From assembly GCA_016647705.1 (NCBI GenBank), contig CM028328.1, forward strand, positions 34,634,501 to 34,698,500: a DNA stretch of 64,000 nucleotides, read 5' to 3'. The first letter of the stretch is position 1; each line of letters starts with the position of its first letter. The notes under the pieces were generated by a model. The model searched no databases, was not told the DNA's origin, and saw nothing but the letters and a program-made list of their open reading frames with translations. This stretch comes from Eucommia ulmoides (Eukaryota; Streptophyta; Magnoliopsida; Garryales; Eucommiaceae). The position numbers and the translations under genes were made by a program. Below, one piece after another: positions 23,549-35,633 of this stretch.

Positions 23549-26500
23549 GTCGTCGAGTGTGTGGGTTGCCGACGGTAGGTGTGTTCTAGTTGTTCGGCGA
23601 TTGTGTAGGGGTGTGTGGTGGCGTCGTTTGGTCTGGTGTGTGTGCATGTGTGTCATCGTTTCAGTTTGACAGGCGTGTGGGTGGTCGGCCGTCGGCCGGC
23701 TGTGATGGGGTGTGTGTGTGTTCTGCTTTGCCGACAATGTGTGTGTGTGTGTGTGTGTTCTGTTCGCTAGGTGAGTAGTGAGAAGGTCACCGGCGGTCGG
23801 CTGAGCGAGAAGTGAGAGTGGCGTCAACGCCGGTCGGTTGAACCAGGGAACTCAAAACAGAACCGAAAAAGAAAAAAAAAAAAAAAAAGAAAAAGAAGAA
23901 AAAAAAAAAGAGGAAAAAAAAAAAAGAGAAAAAAATGATTTCACAAAAAAAATAAAATAATAATAATAAATAAATAAAACTCGAAGACCGAAAAATCAAC
24001 TTCTCGACCGGCGGGCGATTCGGAATAGGTAACGATTCCGTTGGTTAATATTTTAATCGTTAATTATTATTTTCATCAAATTAAATTATTGGCATTAAAT
24101 TTTGTAATCGCTACATAATTTTGTAACGGTTAATTTTAATAATGTTGTACAATGAATATTAACATAGCGAGACGAACGAAATAATATGATTTCATAACTA
24201 AATTTGGGGAATGGGAAATTAGGTAACTTAGGGCCATGCATTGCATATTAGGGTTGTTTTAAATAAAATGTTAATTTAGACTTATCACTGTTAGGTTCGC
24301 AGGCGCTCGCCCGGTAGGTTTAGGGTTGTCTTAAATAAAATGTTAATTTAGACCTATCACTGTTAGGTTCGCAGGTGCTAGCGTCCCGGTAGATTTTGGA
24401 CGGTGATAGTTTTGTTGTGCGGAAATCGAGATGAGTGTACTGTTTTCTATGTAAATTTATATATCTTATTTTCGTATAAATTGTGAAAAATGTGTTTATT
24501 TAAAATGGACTGTTTTGTAACTTATATGGATCAAGTTGGTTTTAAAGGTGGAAAATGATTTTTGGATCAAGTTGGTTTTAAAAGTGGAAAATGATTTTTG
24601 CATCAAGTTGGTTTTAAAGGTGAAAAATGATTTTTGAATCGAGTAGGTTTTAAAGTTGGAAAGTGAGTTTTTTGCCCGATTATGCCATAGTTTTGGTCAC
24701 GTCAAGAGGGCATATCCTACGGGATGGTTTTGACCTGTTATGAGGATTAGTCCTACATGTGGTTGATTATTATAATCTGTCAGGAGGGCATATCCTGCAT
24801 GTGGTTGATGATATTATGACCTGTTAGGAGGATTAGTCCTACATGTGGTTGATTATTATGACCTGTTAGGAGGGCATGTCCTGCGGATGGTTAATGATAT
24901 TATGACTTGTTAGAAGGATTAATCCTACACCTGATTGATTATTATGACCTATTAGGAGGGTAGTCCTGCAGGTGGTTGATTATTATGACCTGTCCGGAGG
25001 ATTAGTCCGACAGGTGGTTTGATTGACCTGTCAGGAGTGCAAATCCTGCGGGTGGCACCCCTACCATTAGAGATAATAAATGGCCATGACACTGGTAGTC
25101 ACTTTAGATGGCACAGTTTTACATGTTACGGTACCGTTGTAACTCCCGATCGTGAGGTAAAAACGATCATATGGCTAATAGAAAATGAGGTGTGGTGTAT
25201 TTTATTATACGTTTAAAATATTTGGATTGGTGGATTTAAAATATTTGAATTGGTTGACTTAAAATATTTGAGCGGGTGTTAATTATATTACTTCATTTCA
25301 TTGGTAGTAGTGGAATTTGATTTTTTTTTTTTAACGAAGTATTCGGTTATATTATTATATTTTGAAACGTGGTGTTTAATACTTCTGCTTGTTTTAAACG
25401 TATTAGTATTTCGTCGTCAAGTGTGTGGGTTGCCGGCGTTGGGTGTGTTTTGGTTGTCCGGTGACTATGTGGGGGTGTGTGGTGGCGCCGTTTTGTCTGG
25501 TGCATGTGCATGTTTGTGATCGTTTCAGTTCGCCAGGCATGTGGGTGGTCGGCTCTCAGTCGACTGTGATGGGGTGTGTGTGTGTGTTCTGCTTCGCCAA
25601 CAGTGTGTGTGTATGTGTTCTGCTTCGCCGATAGTGTGTGTGTTCTGTTCGCTAGGTGAGCAGTGAGAGGGTCGCCGGCGGTCGGCTGAGTGAGGAATGA
25701 GAGTGGCGTCGACACCGGTCGGTTGAACCAGGGAACTCAAAACAGAACAGAAAAAGAAAAAAAAAAAGGAAAAAAAAAAAAAAGAAAAAAAAAAAGGGAA
25801 AAAAATGATTTCACAAAATAAAATAAAAATAAAAATAATAAATAAATAAAACCCGAAGACCGAAAAATCAACTTCTCGGCCGGCAGGCGATTCGAAATAG
25901 GTAACGATTCCGTTGGTTAATATTTTAATCGTTAATTATTATTTTCATCAAATTAAATTATTGGCATTAAATTTTGTAATCGCTACATAATTTTGTAACC
26001 GTTAATTTTAATAATGTTGTACAATGAATATTAACATAGCGAGACGAACGAAATAATAATTTTTCATAACTAAATTTGGGGAATGGGAAATTAGGTAACT
26101 TAGGGCCATGCATTGCATATTAGGGTTGTTTTAAATAAAATGTTAATTTAGGCCTGTCATTGTTAGATTCGCAGATGCCAGCGTCTCGGTAGGTTTTGGG
26201 CGGTGATAGTTTTGCAGTGCAGAAATCAAAGTGAGTGTATTGTCTTCTATGTAAATTTACATATCTTATTTTCGTATAAATTGTGGAAAATGTGTTTATT
26301 TAAAATGGACTGTTTTGTAACTTATATGGATCAAGTTGGTTTTAAAGGTAGAAAATGATTTTTGGATCAAGTTGGTTTTAAAAGTGGAAAATGATTTTTG
26401 CATCAAGTTGGTTTTAAAAGTGGAAAATGATTTTTGAATCGAGTAGGTTTTAAAGTTGGAAAGTGAGTTTTTTGCCCGATTATGCTATAGTTTTGGTCAC

Positions 26501-29058
26501 GTCAAGAGGGCATATCCTGCGGGATGGTTTTGACCTGTTAGGAGGATTAGTCCTACATGTGGTTGATTATTATAATCTGTCAGGAGGGCATGTCCTGCAG
26601 GTGGTTGATGATATTATGACTTGTTAGGAGGATTAGTCCTACATGTGGTTGATTATTATGACTTGTCAGGAGGGCATGTCCTGCGGATGGTTAATGATAT
26701 TATGACTTGTTAGGAGGATTAATCCTACACCTGATTGATTATTATGACCTATTAGGAGGGTAGTCCTGCAGGTGGTTGATTATTATGACCTGTCCGGAGG
26801 ATTAGTCCGACAGGTGGTTTGATTGACCTGTCAGGAGTGCAAATCCTGTGGGTGGCACCCCTACCATTGGAGATAATAAATGGCCATGACACTGGTAGTC
26901 ACTTTAGATGGCACAGTTGTACATGTTACGGTACCGTTGTAACTCCCGATCGTGAGGTAAAAACGATCATATGGCTAATAGAAAATGAGGTGTGGTGTAT
27001 TTTATTATACGTTTAAAATATTTGGATTGGTGGATTTAAAATATTTGAATTGGTTGACTTAAAATATTTGAGCGGGTGTTAATTATATTACTTCATTTCA
27101 TTGGTAGTAGTGGAATTTGATTTTTTTTTAACAAAGTATTCGGTTATATTATTATATTTTGAAACGTGGTGTTTAATACTTCTGCTTGTTTTAAACGTAT
27201 TAGTATTTTGTCGTCAAGTGTGTGGGTTGCCGGCGTTGGGTGTGTTTTGGTTGTCCGGTGACTATGTGGGGGTGTGTGGTGGCGCTATTTTGTCTGGTGC
27301 GTGTGCATGTTTGTGATCGTTTCAGTTCACCAGGCATGTGGGTGGTCAGCCGTCGGTCGACTGTGATGGGGTGTGTGTGTGTGTTCTGCTTCGCCAACAG
27401 TGTGTATGTATGTGTTCTTCTTCACCGATAGTGTGTGTGTTCTGTTCGCTAGGTGAGCAGTGAGAGGGTCGCCGGCGGTCTGCTGAGTGAGGAGTGAGAG
27501 TGGCGTCGACACCGGTCGGTTGAACCAGGGAACTCAAAACAGAACAGAAAAAGAAAAAAAAAAGGAAAAAAAAAAAAAAAGTAAAAAAGAAAAAGGGAAA
27601 AAAATGATTTCACAAAATAAAATAAAAATAAAAATAATAAATAAATAAAACCCGAAGACCGAAAAATCAACTTCTCGGCCGGCGGGCGATTCGAAACAGG
27701 TAACGATTCCGTTGGTTAATATTTTAATCGTTAATTATTATTTTCATCAAATTAAATTATTGGCATTAAATTTTGTAATCGCTACATAATTTTGTAACCG
27801 TTAATTTTAATAATGTTGTACAATGAATATTAACATAGCGAGACGAGCGAAATAATAATTTTTCATAACTAAATTTGGGGAATGGGAAATTAGGTAACTT
27901 AGGGCCATGCATTGCATATTAGAGTTGTTTTAAATAAAATGTTAATTTAGGCCTGTCACTGTTAGATTCGCAGATGCCAGCGTCTCGGTAGGTTTTGGGC
28001 GGTGATAGTTTTGCAGTGCAGAAATCGAGGTGAGTGTATTGTCTTCTATGTAAATTTACATATGTTATTTTCGTATAAATTGTGGAAAATGTGTTTATTT
28101 AAAATGGACAATTTTGTAACTTATATGGATCAAGTTGGTTTTAAAGGTGAAAAATTATTTTTAGATCAAATTGGTTTTAAAGGTGAAAAATGATTTTTGG
28201 ATCGAGTGGGTTTTAAGGTGGAAAGTGATTTTTTTGTCCGACTACGCCACAGTTTTGATCCCGTCAGGAGGGCATGTCCTACGGGATGGTTTTAACCTAT
28301 TAGGAGGATTAGTCTTACAGGTGGTTGATTATTATGACTTGTCAGGAGGGCATATCCTGCAGGTGGTTAATGATATTATGACCTGTTAGGAGGATTAGTC
28401 ATATAGGTGGTTGATTATTATGACTTATCAGGAGGGCATGTCTTGTAGGTGGTTGATGATATTATGATTTGTTCGGAGGATTAGTCCTACAGGTGGTTGA
28501 TTATTATGACCTATCAAGAGAGCATGTCTTGTAGGTGGTTGATGATAGTATGACCTATTAGGAGGATTAATCCTATAGGTAGTTGATTATTATGACCTGT
28601 CAGGAGGGCATATCCTGCAGGTGGTTGATTATTATGACCTGTCCAGAGGATTAGTCCGGCAGGCGGTTTGATTGATCAGTCAGGAGTGCAAATCCTACGG
28701 GTGGTACCCTTACCATTGGGGATAATAAATGGCCCTGACACTGGTAGTCACTTTAGATGACACAGTTGTACAGGTTACAGTACCTTCGTAACTCCCGATC
28801 GTAAGGTAAAAACGATCCTATGATTAGTAGGAGAGGAGGTGTGGTGTATTTTATTATACGTTTAAAATATTTGGATTGGTGGATTTAAAATATTTGAATT
28901 GGTTGACTTAAAATATTTGAGCTGGGTGTTAATTATATTACTTCATTTCATAGGTTGTAGTGGAATTAGATTTTTTTTTTTAACGAAGTATTCGGTTATA
29001 TTATTTTATTTTGAAACGTGGTGTTAAATACTTCTGCTTGTTTTAAACGTATTAGTAT
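23549..29058 (+). repeat. Three tandem 1.8-kb units inside the LTR
   Basis: Units run about 23549-25408, 25409-27208 and 27209-29058. The landmark GTGGGTTGCC falls at 23561, 25425 and 27222. Copies 2 and 3 look nearly identical. Copy 1 is longer because of an extra roughly 70-bp duplication at 24254-24375. Each unit runs from a GT/TG-rich part, through a poly-A/purine tract and AT-rich DNA, to two minisatellite blocks (ATCAAGTTGGTTTTAAAG and the 40-45-bp hairpin repeat). High similarity implies recent amplification. Confidence 0.95.
24690..25060. repeat. Hairpin minisatellite (in LTR unit 1; repeated in units 2 and 3)
   Basis: Short units of about 40-45 bp alternate two hairpin motifs: AGGATTAGTCCT and CAGGAGGGCATATCCTG, each followed by GGTGGTTGAT and ATTATGACCTG. 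The same block occurs at about 26490-26860 and, with more units, at 28250-28710. Arm-preserving changes (AGGA/TCCT, CGGA/TCCG) suggest the pairing matters or that units spread by conversion. Confidence 0.85.
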
Positions 29059-29559
29059 CCTTACATGGGTGGCAGTGGAACTGGATTCTCAACCTGATAT
29101 GTGATTATAAAATATTATATTTTGAACGGTGATATTTAACAATTGTACTTGATCCATTAAATATTTTTATTATGAAGACAGTATACCGATAAAAAAATTA
29201 TTTGGTTTTAGGTAACGCGGCTAGGAGTTGGTCCACTACTGGCACTAGGGAAAGTCCAGAGGCAGTGTCATTTTGGAGGTGAGTTGGTCGAATGTGAACC
29301 GTGGAAGGTTCAAGTATTATTGGGCTTTTGGGTTGTGAATATTTAGGACTAGTATATTCCCAAATTTTGAAATGCGTATATGGATATATATATTTTTGGG
29401 AAAAAATAAAATTTACAGTAGCGCGAGTATGGATGTATATATGTATGTATGGATATTCGTGGGTTGGTCAGGTAACGTCAGGTCGACATCATGCCCGGCC
29501 TCGGGTGACGGGTGCTCGGGGTGGGGTGTGACAGTGGTATAGGTGAAAAAGACCATCAC

Positions 29560-31145
29560 TGGTGGCCGCTAAATAAGCGCTGCCACTTTCACCGCAAGCG
29601 TATGAATCAAGTTTTAGTATAATGGACTTTTCGGTCGGGTATCGTATCCACATGGATGGTATTGTTACTATCGAGTATCGCGATTGTCATAACCTAACTT
29701 TATCTAAGCGACAAAAATGGAATTTAATTTAATACTAATACTAAACTAAAATACTAATTAAGTTAACTATACTATAAATACTAATTTGAGATTGTTTAGG
29801 GGAGTAGATTAACTAGGGGTTAACTTTATTTACTTAAATGCGTTTGATTTTGTTTTAGTTAATATTAATGGCGTTCGACGTATCCGACAATCTCGGTTCA
29901 TAAACTTCCTCGCCACCTCTTCCGAGTGTAAGACTAGGGAATACGTGACTTCATGTCAACGCCGAAGTCCCCCTCAATATCTTAACGACTCTAGGTTACG
30001 TGAGTCTCGCCCCAACGTCATCGATTGCACATTTTCTAACACCCTCCTGGGTCGTTAGATTGTCGTGTCATGTTAACCCTAGTCCGAATCCGGGGTTACC
30101 TCTCCCGAGTGTCAAACCTCGTATTCTTAATATATCTAAACTAGCATATAATCATAGAAAACACGGCAACACAATCAAAATTATAAGGAACAACCATAAA
30201 TGAAACACAAATTCAACCAAAAACTACATTTTCATAAATAATACGTTAATCCCTATTACAATCCATGTTTAACTCATGGCCCTAACCGTTTATACAATGT
30301 AAAACGATCTAAACATACTCAACAATTACCAAAATGAAGAAAACAAAGAGAGAAAACGAGCGACTTAGCTAATATCCGAAGATTTGCCGCTAGAAACGTC
30401 GATCGATCGCTTCCTCATTGATCCTCCACCTTGGGTTGAGAGGTCTCCCTCAAAAATCCCTTATCCTAACCCTAAAATATGGCCTAAGGCCTTAGGAGCT
30501 GAAGAGGGAGGAAGAGAGGAGGAGAGAAGAGCTTAAATGGGCCAAAAAATATCTCCAAAATATCTATTCTGCGTAGAGGATTTCGCCTAGGCGAAGTTAG
30601 GTCGGTTAACATTCTGTCGGATTTTCGCCAAGGCGAAGTTACTGCAGGTTTGTAATTTTATTTTGACTGTAACTTCTTCATCCGAACTCCGATTGAGGTG
30701 ATTTAAAAACCTATGGAAATATAATAAAAAGATATACAACTTCCATGTTTTGAGTGTTTCCAAAATCAGATCGCATGGTACTCCAAAATATCCTTGAAGT
30801 TACAGTACCTGTACCGGATTTGCAGGTTTGGTGACCGCCTAGGCGAAGAAGTAGGCGGTGGACTTGGAAATATTCTCAGCAATCTTCACAGCCTAGGCAG
30901 AGGTCTGGACGCCTAGGCGGTGGGCTTCTTTCACAATGTTGCCTCCTTGCTCATTTATCCACCATAATTTCGTTTGCTTTGGTTCGATCACATTGTTTTC
31001 ACTCTGATTTCATATCTGTTCACTCCACACACCTATTTTAATACAAAAAGAATAAAAATATATTAAAATATATAAAAATAACTATAAACGTACTCGAAAA
31101 CTAACAAATTCGGATTGAAAATACATAGGTAATTTACACCTGTCA
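29560..31145 (-). mobile_element. Solo LTR, 1.59 kb, in the TNP2 gene
   Basis: On the minus strand it starts TGACAGGTGTAAATTACC and ends GCGGCCACCA. The plus-strand flanks are ATCAC at 29555-29559 and 31146-31150, a 5-bp TSD. Closing the site rejoins the TNP2 segment before FSPIPR apart from a frameshift. On the minus strand the last 120 bases (GGATACGATACCCGACC, then CGCTTGCGGTGAAAG) resemble the 3' end of plant Ty3/gypsy Athila/Tat-type LTRs (inference). It contains several CGCCTAGGCG-type palindromes (about 30585-30925). No gene. Confidence 0.8.
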
Positions 31146-31943
31146 ATCACCTTTGCCATTACTTCTTCTTTTGTCTCAGTAGAATTCTAAAATTTTCTTT
31201 TCCATCTAGATTCAATGCATGAGAGACAAGTAGTTGCATCCATGTAATTTTATCTATACAAGATGCAATCATTAGGAAATGCGTAAATCTTCTCATATTT
31301 AATGCCTAATGCAGTCAACATCTTCTTAGCCCCATAGGTTGATGGTGACATTTCTTTATCGAGCGGTAGCATGTTCTTCAACAACATCAATAGTTCAGAA
31401 TAGCCAACACTAGACAACCAAAAACTTTCCTTTAAATTGTAAAGTTTTACCAATGGTGACAACTTTGTATACTTGGTACACCTTGGTACAAAGCTTTTTC
31501 AGTATCTTCTAGATATTTTCAAAACATGCTAGGGTCTTCTGATAATTGATTAAATATTTGCTTGAACAATTTCAACTCTACCAACTTCATCATCTGAATA
31601 AGAGCTTCTAAATTGTTGATGGAAAAAATAATGGTTATTCTATTTGGATTTGCATCATTAGGAGTTGTCTCATTAGGAGCCATTTTATATGCCATATCCA
31701 CACACGGTATCTCTGATCCATACCATTAAAAAATAAGTAATTTTTTTTTTATATATCTCGAACATGTTGGATTCTTAGGTTACCATATTTCCTACATGGA
31801 CATTGTATTGAATCAGGATTACTAGCAATCATCACAAGGAAGTCTAAAAAAGGTTCCACCTTATTCTCTTGATCTTCTATCTTTGCATAGCCATGATTTA
31901 TCCATGAGTAGACAAAATCATGTAATAAATATATTTTATGCAC

Positions 31944-33640
31944 ATACTAGTATAGATTATTTTAATTATTTATAAAAACAGGAATACATCATATTCCCCG
32001 ACAACAGCATGGAGGGGAGGATGCCACAACAACCCAAGGTAGGGTGGGGGAAACTCAAGGGGTGAGAGCAAAGAGAGGCAGAAATTTGGAGTTGTATCGA
32101 GGTAGATTTTATACATAAGGAAAATTATGATAAATTGGTTGGTCGGGTAAGAATTGCTCCCGTCACCGGTTCAACCGATAGGTTCGCATGTTTTCCTTGA
32201 CTTTAACCCTCACATGGTTATTAAAGGCCAAGATAGGTCCCCTGAAGCCTAAGCGCAACGCGTGAGGCAAGGCATGGACTAGAGCAAAGTAAGACGCATA
32301 ATTTACAAACAAAAAAAAAAAAAAGTACTAAATAATTGATAGTTTTGTTACATTGCAAATCTACACTGAAAAAGTTAACTATATATGAAACATAGTTATT
32401 AAATGTTATAGGAGCATCGTGGCGCAAAGGTTCCCTATAGCCTAATCGCAAAGGCGCCAGCCTACGCAAAGTAGAAGAGTAGAAGAAACAATAGGGCCTT
32501 GGGTAGAAAAAACAACAATAGAGCCTCAAACAGAAAAAACAACAACAATAGAGGAGGCCCTGAGGTGTGCTTCTTATGCAAGGCCTGCGCTTTGATCATT
32601 TTAAGTAATACCCGAATAATTATTTTGCAGTCAATTGTGTCCCTAGTGATTTATTATTTAATTCTTATATGTTTAAATTTTTTAAATAAAAAATCTACTT
32701 TTCATCTAACAGTGAATATTTTGTTATAAAATAGTTAAAATTTATAAAATTAAGGGTTTCAGTGTATTTTTGCCGCTGTAGCACTTGACAAAAAAAGGGT
32801 TTCGGTGTATTTTCATTTCCTATTCCATCAAATTGCATAAATAATGTGTCAAAATTGAGTTTAGGATTGATGAGGCATAAAGAATTAAAGAGGACGTTCT
32901 AAATAATTATTGCTAAAAATATTTTGATTTTAGAGATTTTATTGAACAATCCTTTAGGAATTGTAGTGAACAATCATTAAATTAGCATGGAGAAAGTATA
33001 ATATAGTTATTGCATTATATAATATTGCCACAAAATCAAAATTTAAACCGTACTCATGTTATCTAAATTCAATAGTTAATGAAACGAGCTCAAACAAAAA
33101 ACATAAATACAAAACTAGAAAATATTCATGAGAATTAACTTCAAAAGTCACAATGTTGGATAAAACCTTGAGCATAAATGTACAAACTTTAGTAGGAAAT
33201 TCCCTTGGGGTATGTTTGATAATGTAATTAAGTGCTTAAAATTGATTATATTAAGTACTTAATTAAATAAATTTGTTTAATAAATATAATTAGTATCACT
33301 TAATTCATTAAATTAATTTAAAATTTCACCCAAAATTTAAGAGAAAGGTGACCCACTTATTTTATTTTGGTGAATGTGGTCATTTGTGTTTTCCTTAAAA
33401 AAATATTATAATGTGACCATTTTACCCTTCAATCTCTTTCTAGGGTTTCTCATTTCAGTGAACAGAGAAGTGAGAATGGAGAAGAGAGACGATTGTGTGA
33501 GAGAAAAAGGAGAAGCGATCGACTGCAAATTTTCTGTGAAATTGTTCCTCGGCTGCAAATTTGTTTGTATGGATGTTAATACAGTATTTTCGTCTTCAAC
33601 TCTTGATTAACTAGGAGATGTTGGTGTTCCGACATTCTCC
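31944..33640. other. Gene-free region right of the CACTA transposase
   Basis: No gene. The 5' flank of the CACTA gene is expected at about 31950-32200 but no terminal repeat is visible. At 32213-32590 a pair of related segments (TTATTAAAGGCC...GCGCAACGCG and TTATTAAATGTTATAGG...GGCGCAAAGG) looks like a degenerate small repeat rich in GGCGC. From about 32600 to 33640 it is AT-rich; the short plus frame at 33374-33610 has no recognisable domain. Confidence 0.45.
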
Positions 33641-33649
33641 ACCCTTACG

Positions 33650-33865
33650 TCGCAGCGTAATTGTTTGATCACTTTATTTTAGCAATAAGACTAGTCATAG
33701 CCTACAACTGTTTGTTTAATCATTTACTTTAACAGTGAGGCGGTCATAGCTCGGAACCGTTCGTTTGTTTACTTTATTTTCACAGTGAGGTCAGTCATAG
33801 CCCGGAACCATTTGTTTTATCATTGTAGTAAGACCGGTCATAGCTCGGGACTGTTTTGTTTTTCT
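33650..33865. repeat. Tandem repeat of about 60 bp, four units
   Basis: Four degenerate units, each containing an AGTGAGG/AATAAGAC-type start, GTCATAGC(C/T)CGGAAC and TGTTTGTTT with CACTTTATTTT. It lies about 230 bases upstream of the putative Ogre-like LTR. Non-coding. Confidence 0.75.
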
Positions 33866-34097
33866 TTAATTCTAGATAGTAATTGGCACTTTTCACTTTC
33901 CCTGGAAAGTGAGGTGTGCTTTCGGTGATTCCAGAATGCCCCTAGAAATACCATTTTTATTTCATTCCCAGTTAAAAAGACCGACTTAGTCTGATCTAGG
34001 TTTAGTTTTTTCATTTTAGATTTTTCAGCCGAACAAAATGGTGCGAGTTTTCTATCTTTGTTATCATGAGTAAGCTCGTATGATGAAGATGGACAGC

Positions 34098-35582
34098 TAT
34101 AGACACCGCATTTTATTCCGCTCGTTTTTGTATTTTGTAAAAGTATCGGGTCTAAAGTGCAAATTCAGACAAACTTTATACTATGTTTAAAGGGACAAGT
34201 TCATGCCTTACATTCATGTGTTTAATTTTTATTTAATGTATTGGGAAAAAAAAAGACAATTTGAAGAAATTCGAAAAAGAAATAAAGTTTCGGAAGATTT
34301 TAAATGTTAATTGGGGACTAAATTAATTAAATTGAAAATATATTTTCATAGAATATCACTTTAAATATAGTTAATTTCATTTTCGTCCCTTTCATTTTAA
34401 GAAATTTCACCAAGTTTAACTACTTTTCATTTTGGCAAAAAAAATTGTATTTTTTCGTTAGTTTTGTCAAATTTGATGACCAAGTGAGTCTTTATTTTCA
34501 AAAATTAACATTCCAATATTAAATTTGACCGTTTAATTTCATTTTTATCATTTCAATTTTATTAAAAAAAAAAAATACATTCAATTGACAAAAAGTTGCC
34601 AAATCACAAAATTCACCTCATGTACCCCTCCTCAGAATGAGACGAAGTATTGAGATTCAAAATTGGAGTGTATCTAGCCTCCTAGGGAATTCCCCATTTG
34701 ATTTCCATTAGTGTTATCACTTGATTTTATGAAAAAATAAGATTCTACACGCAATACCGTAAATAAGGGGCCTATTATGTAAATTTTACGAAATAGGAGG
34801 GGTAGCCCCCATCAATCAACATTAAATGAAACCAAGAGGGCTGGCACACTCCTAAGTGTATTTCTCTTCGCCTATAAATAGGGGGGGGGGGGGGGGGCGC
34901 TCTTTTCATTTTTCATTACTAATTTACATGCTCTTGCTTGTACACTCTCAATTGTTTGCCAAGAACACTTTCTCTCTCTAGAAATACTACTTAAAAAAAT
35001 TAATTTTTTACAAGTCTAGGAATCTCTACAAATAAGAGATAAAAAAAATACAAAACACAAAAGAAAGAAAAGAAAGAGAGAAGAAGAAGAAGAAAAAGAT
35101 GAAGGAAAAATAAAGAACTTTCTTCCATCAAAGTAAGGTAAGTTCTCTGAACTCCATTGCACATTTTTATTTTATTTTGTCTAAAGAAAGACAAACAAAA
35201 ACGGGCAAAACCAAAAAGTAAAATAAAAAATACAATCGTTCCAAGAGAACGTCAAAACAAATTTATTTTCTTGCATTTATTTTTATCATCATTTACTTTC
35301 TCATTCTGCACCTTTCTGTGTTTCTGCATTTACTTTACTGTTCTGCACTTTAAATTTCCTATATTTTTTTTCTCACTCAAGTCCTCCCTAGCTAAAGGTC
35401 GAATAAGAGAGGAACCTCTTACCCCCCATGTCAAGTAAGAGGGGAGAATGGCCGTCCTCACCAAAAGTGTATCGTCTTTATAGCCATGGTTAGGACTAGC
35501 ATTATACATATACTAAGTCGAGTCTCTAGACTGGCACTATACCTATACTATTATATGTATTGAGTCGAGTCTCCAAACTGGC

Positions 35583-35633
<51 letters not shown>

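Larger units (their letters stand above)
22836..29533 (+). mobile_element. Giant solo LTR, 6.7 kb, with three internal 1.8-kb repeats
   Basis: Starts TGTAAGACCCTAACTTC and ends GGGGTGTGACA. It is flanked by GTGGT on both sides (22831-22835 and 29534-29538). Removing it and one GTGGT restores the TNP2 reading frame around FSPIPRSK on the minus strand. The ends resemble Tekay/Del-type chromovirus LTRs (inference from the end motif). No gag or pol domain is found, so it looks like a solo LTR. Most of its length is a tandem array at 23549-29058; without the extra copies it would be about 3 kb. Frames in the GT-rich parts are low-complexity and not genes. Confidence 0.85.
15549..31943 (-). mobile_element. 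Degenerate CACTA (En/Spm) transposon with nested insertions
   Basis: Two genes typical of plant CACTA elements lie on the minus strand in the usual order: a TNP2-type transposase (31943 to 21023) and a Transposase_24-like second gene (about 20740 to 19747). A duplicated 3' module follows (copies 18491-20360 and 15549-18305). Two LTR-like insertions sit inside the transposase and one MITE sits in the module. I could not find convincing CACTA-type terminal repeats on either side, so the outer limits are only those of the recognisable parts. Confidence 0.8.
21023..31943 (-). pseudogene. TNP2-type CACTA transposase, split by two LTR-like insertions
   Basis: N-terminal transposase-associated domain at 31943-31749, with a CPCRKYGN motif and a FLDF helix. 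TNP2 start at 31462-31250, with KKMLTALGIKYEKI and PNDCILY. The core resumes left of the two insertions at about 29554-29539 and 22835-22500 (FSPIPRSKTMSKSMEIAKDL; then ISGPKQPGKDINIYLAPL near 22520 and WTIDNFLANGNLSG near 22370). A DUF4218-type linker with VHRYVLENT is near 22040. A DUF4216-like domain is at 21577-21275 (DYGVITEIWKLNY, DDLGFTLV). An acidic tail ends at TAG 21025-21023. Multiple stops and frameshifts make it inactive. Insertions: 22836-29533 and 29560-31145. Confidence 0.88.

Noticed and set aside
23010..23999. Several long GT/CA-rich frames on both strands (also at 25.3-25.7 and 27.1-27.7 kb)
   Set aside because: They are low-complexity (Cys/Val/Gly or His/Thr runs), lie inside an LTR tandem repeat and change frame between near-identical units, so they are not genes.
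24690..28710. Short regular repeats as a CRISPR array
   Set aside because: The units are a minisatellite in a plant LTR, and the spacer positions are themselves repeats.
29301..30203. Short plus frames in the LTR ends
   Set aside because: They fall within LTR sequences with no domain; chance frames.
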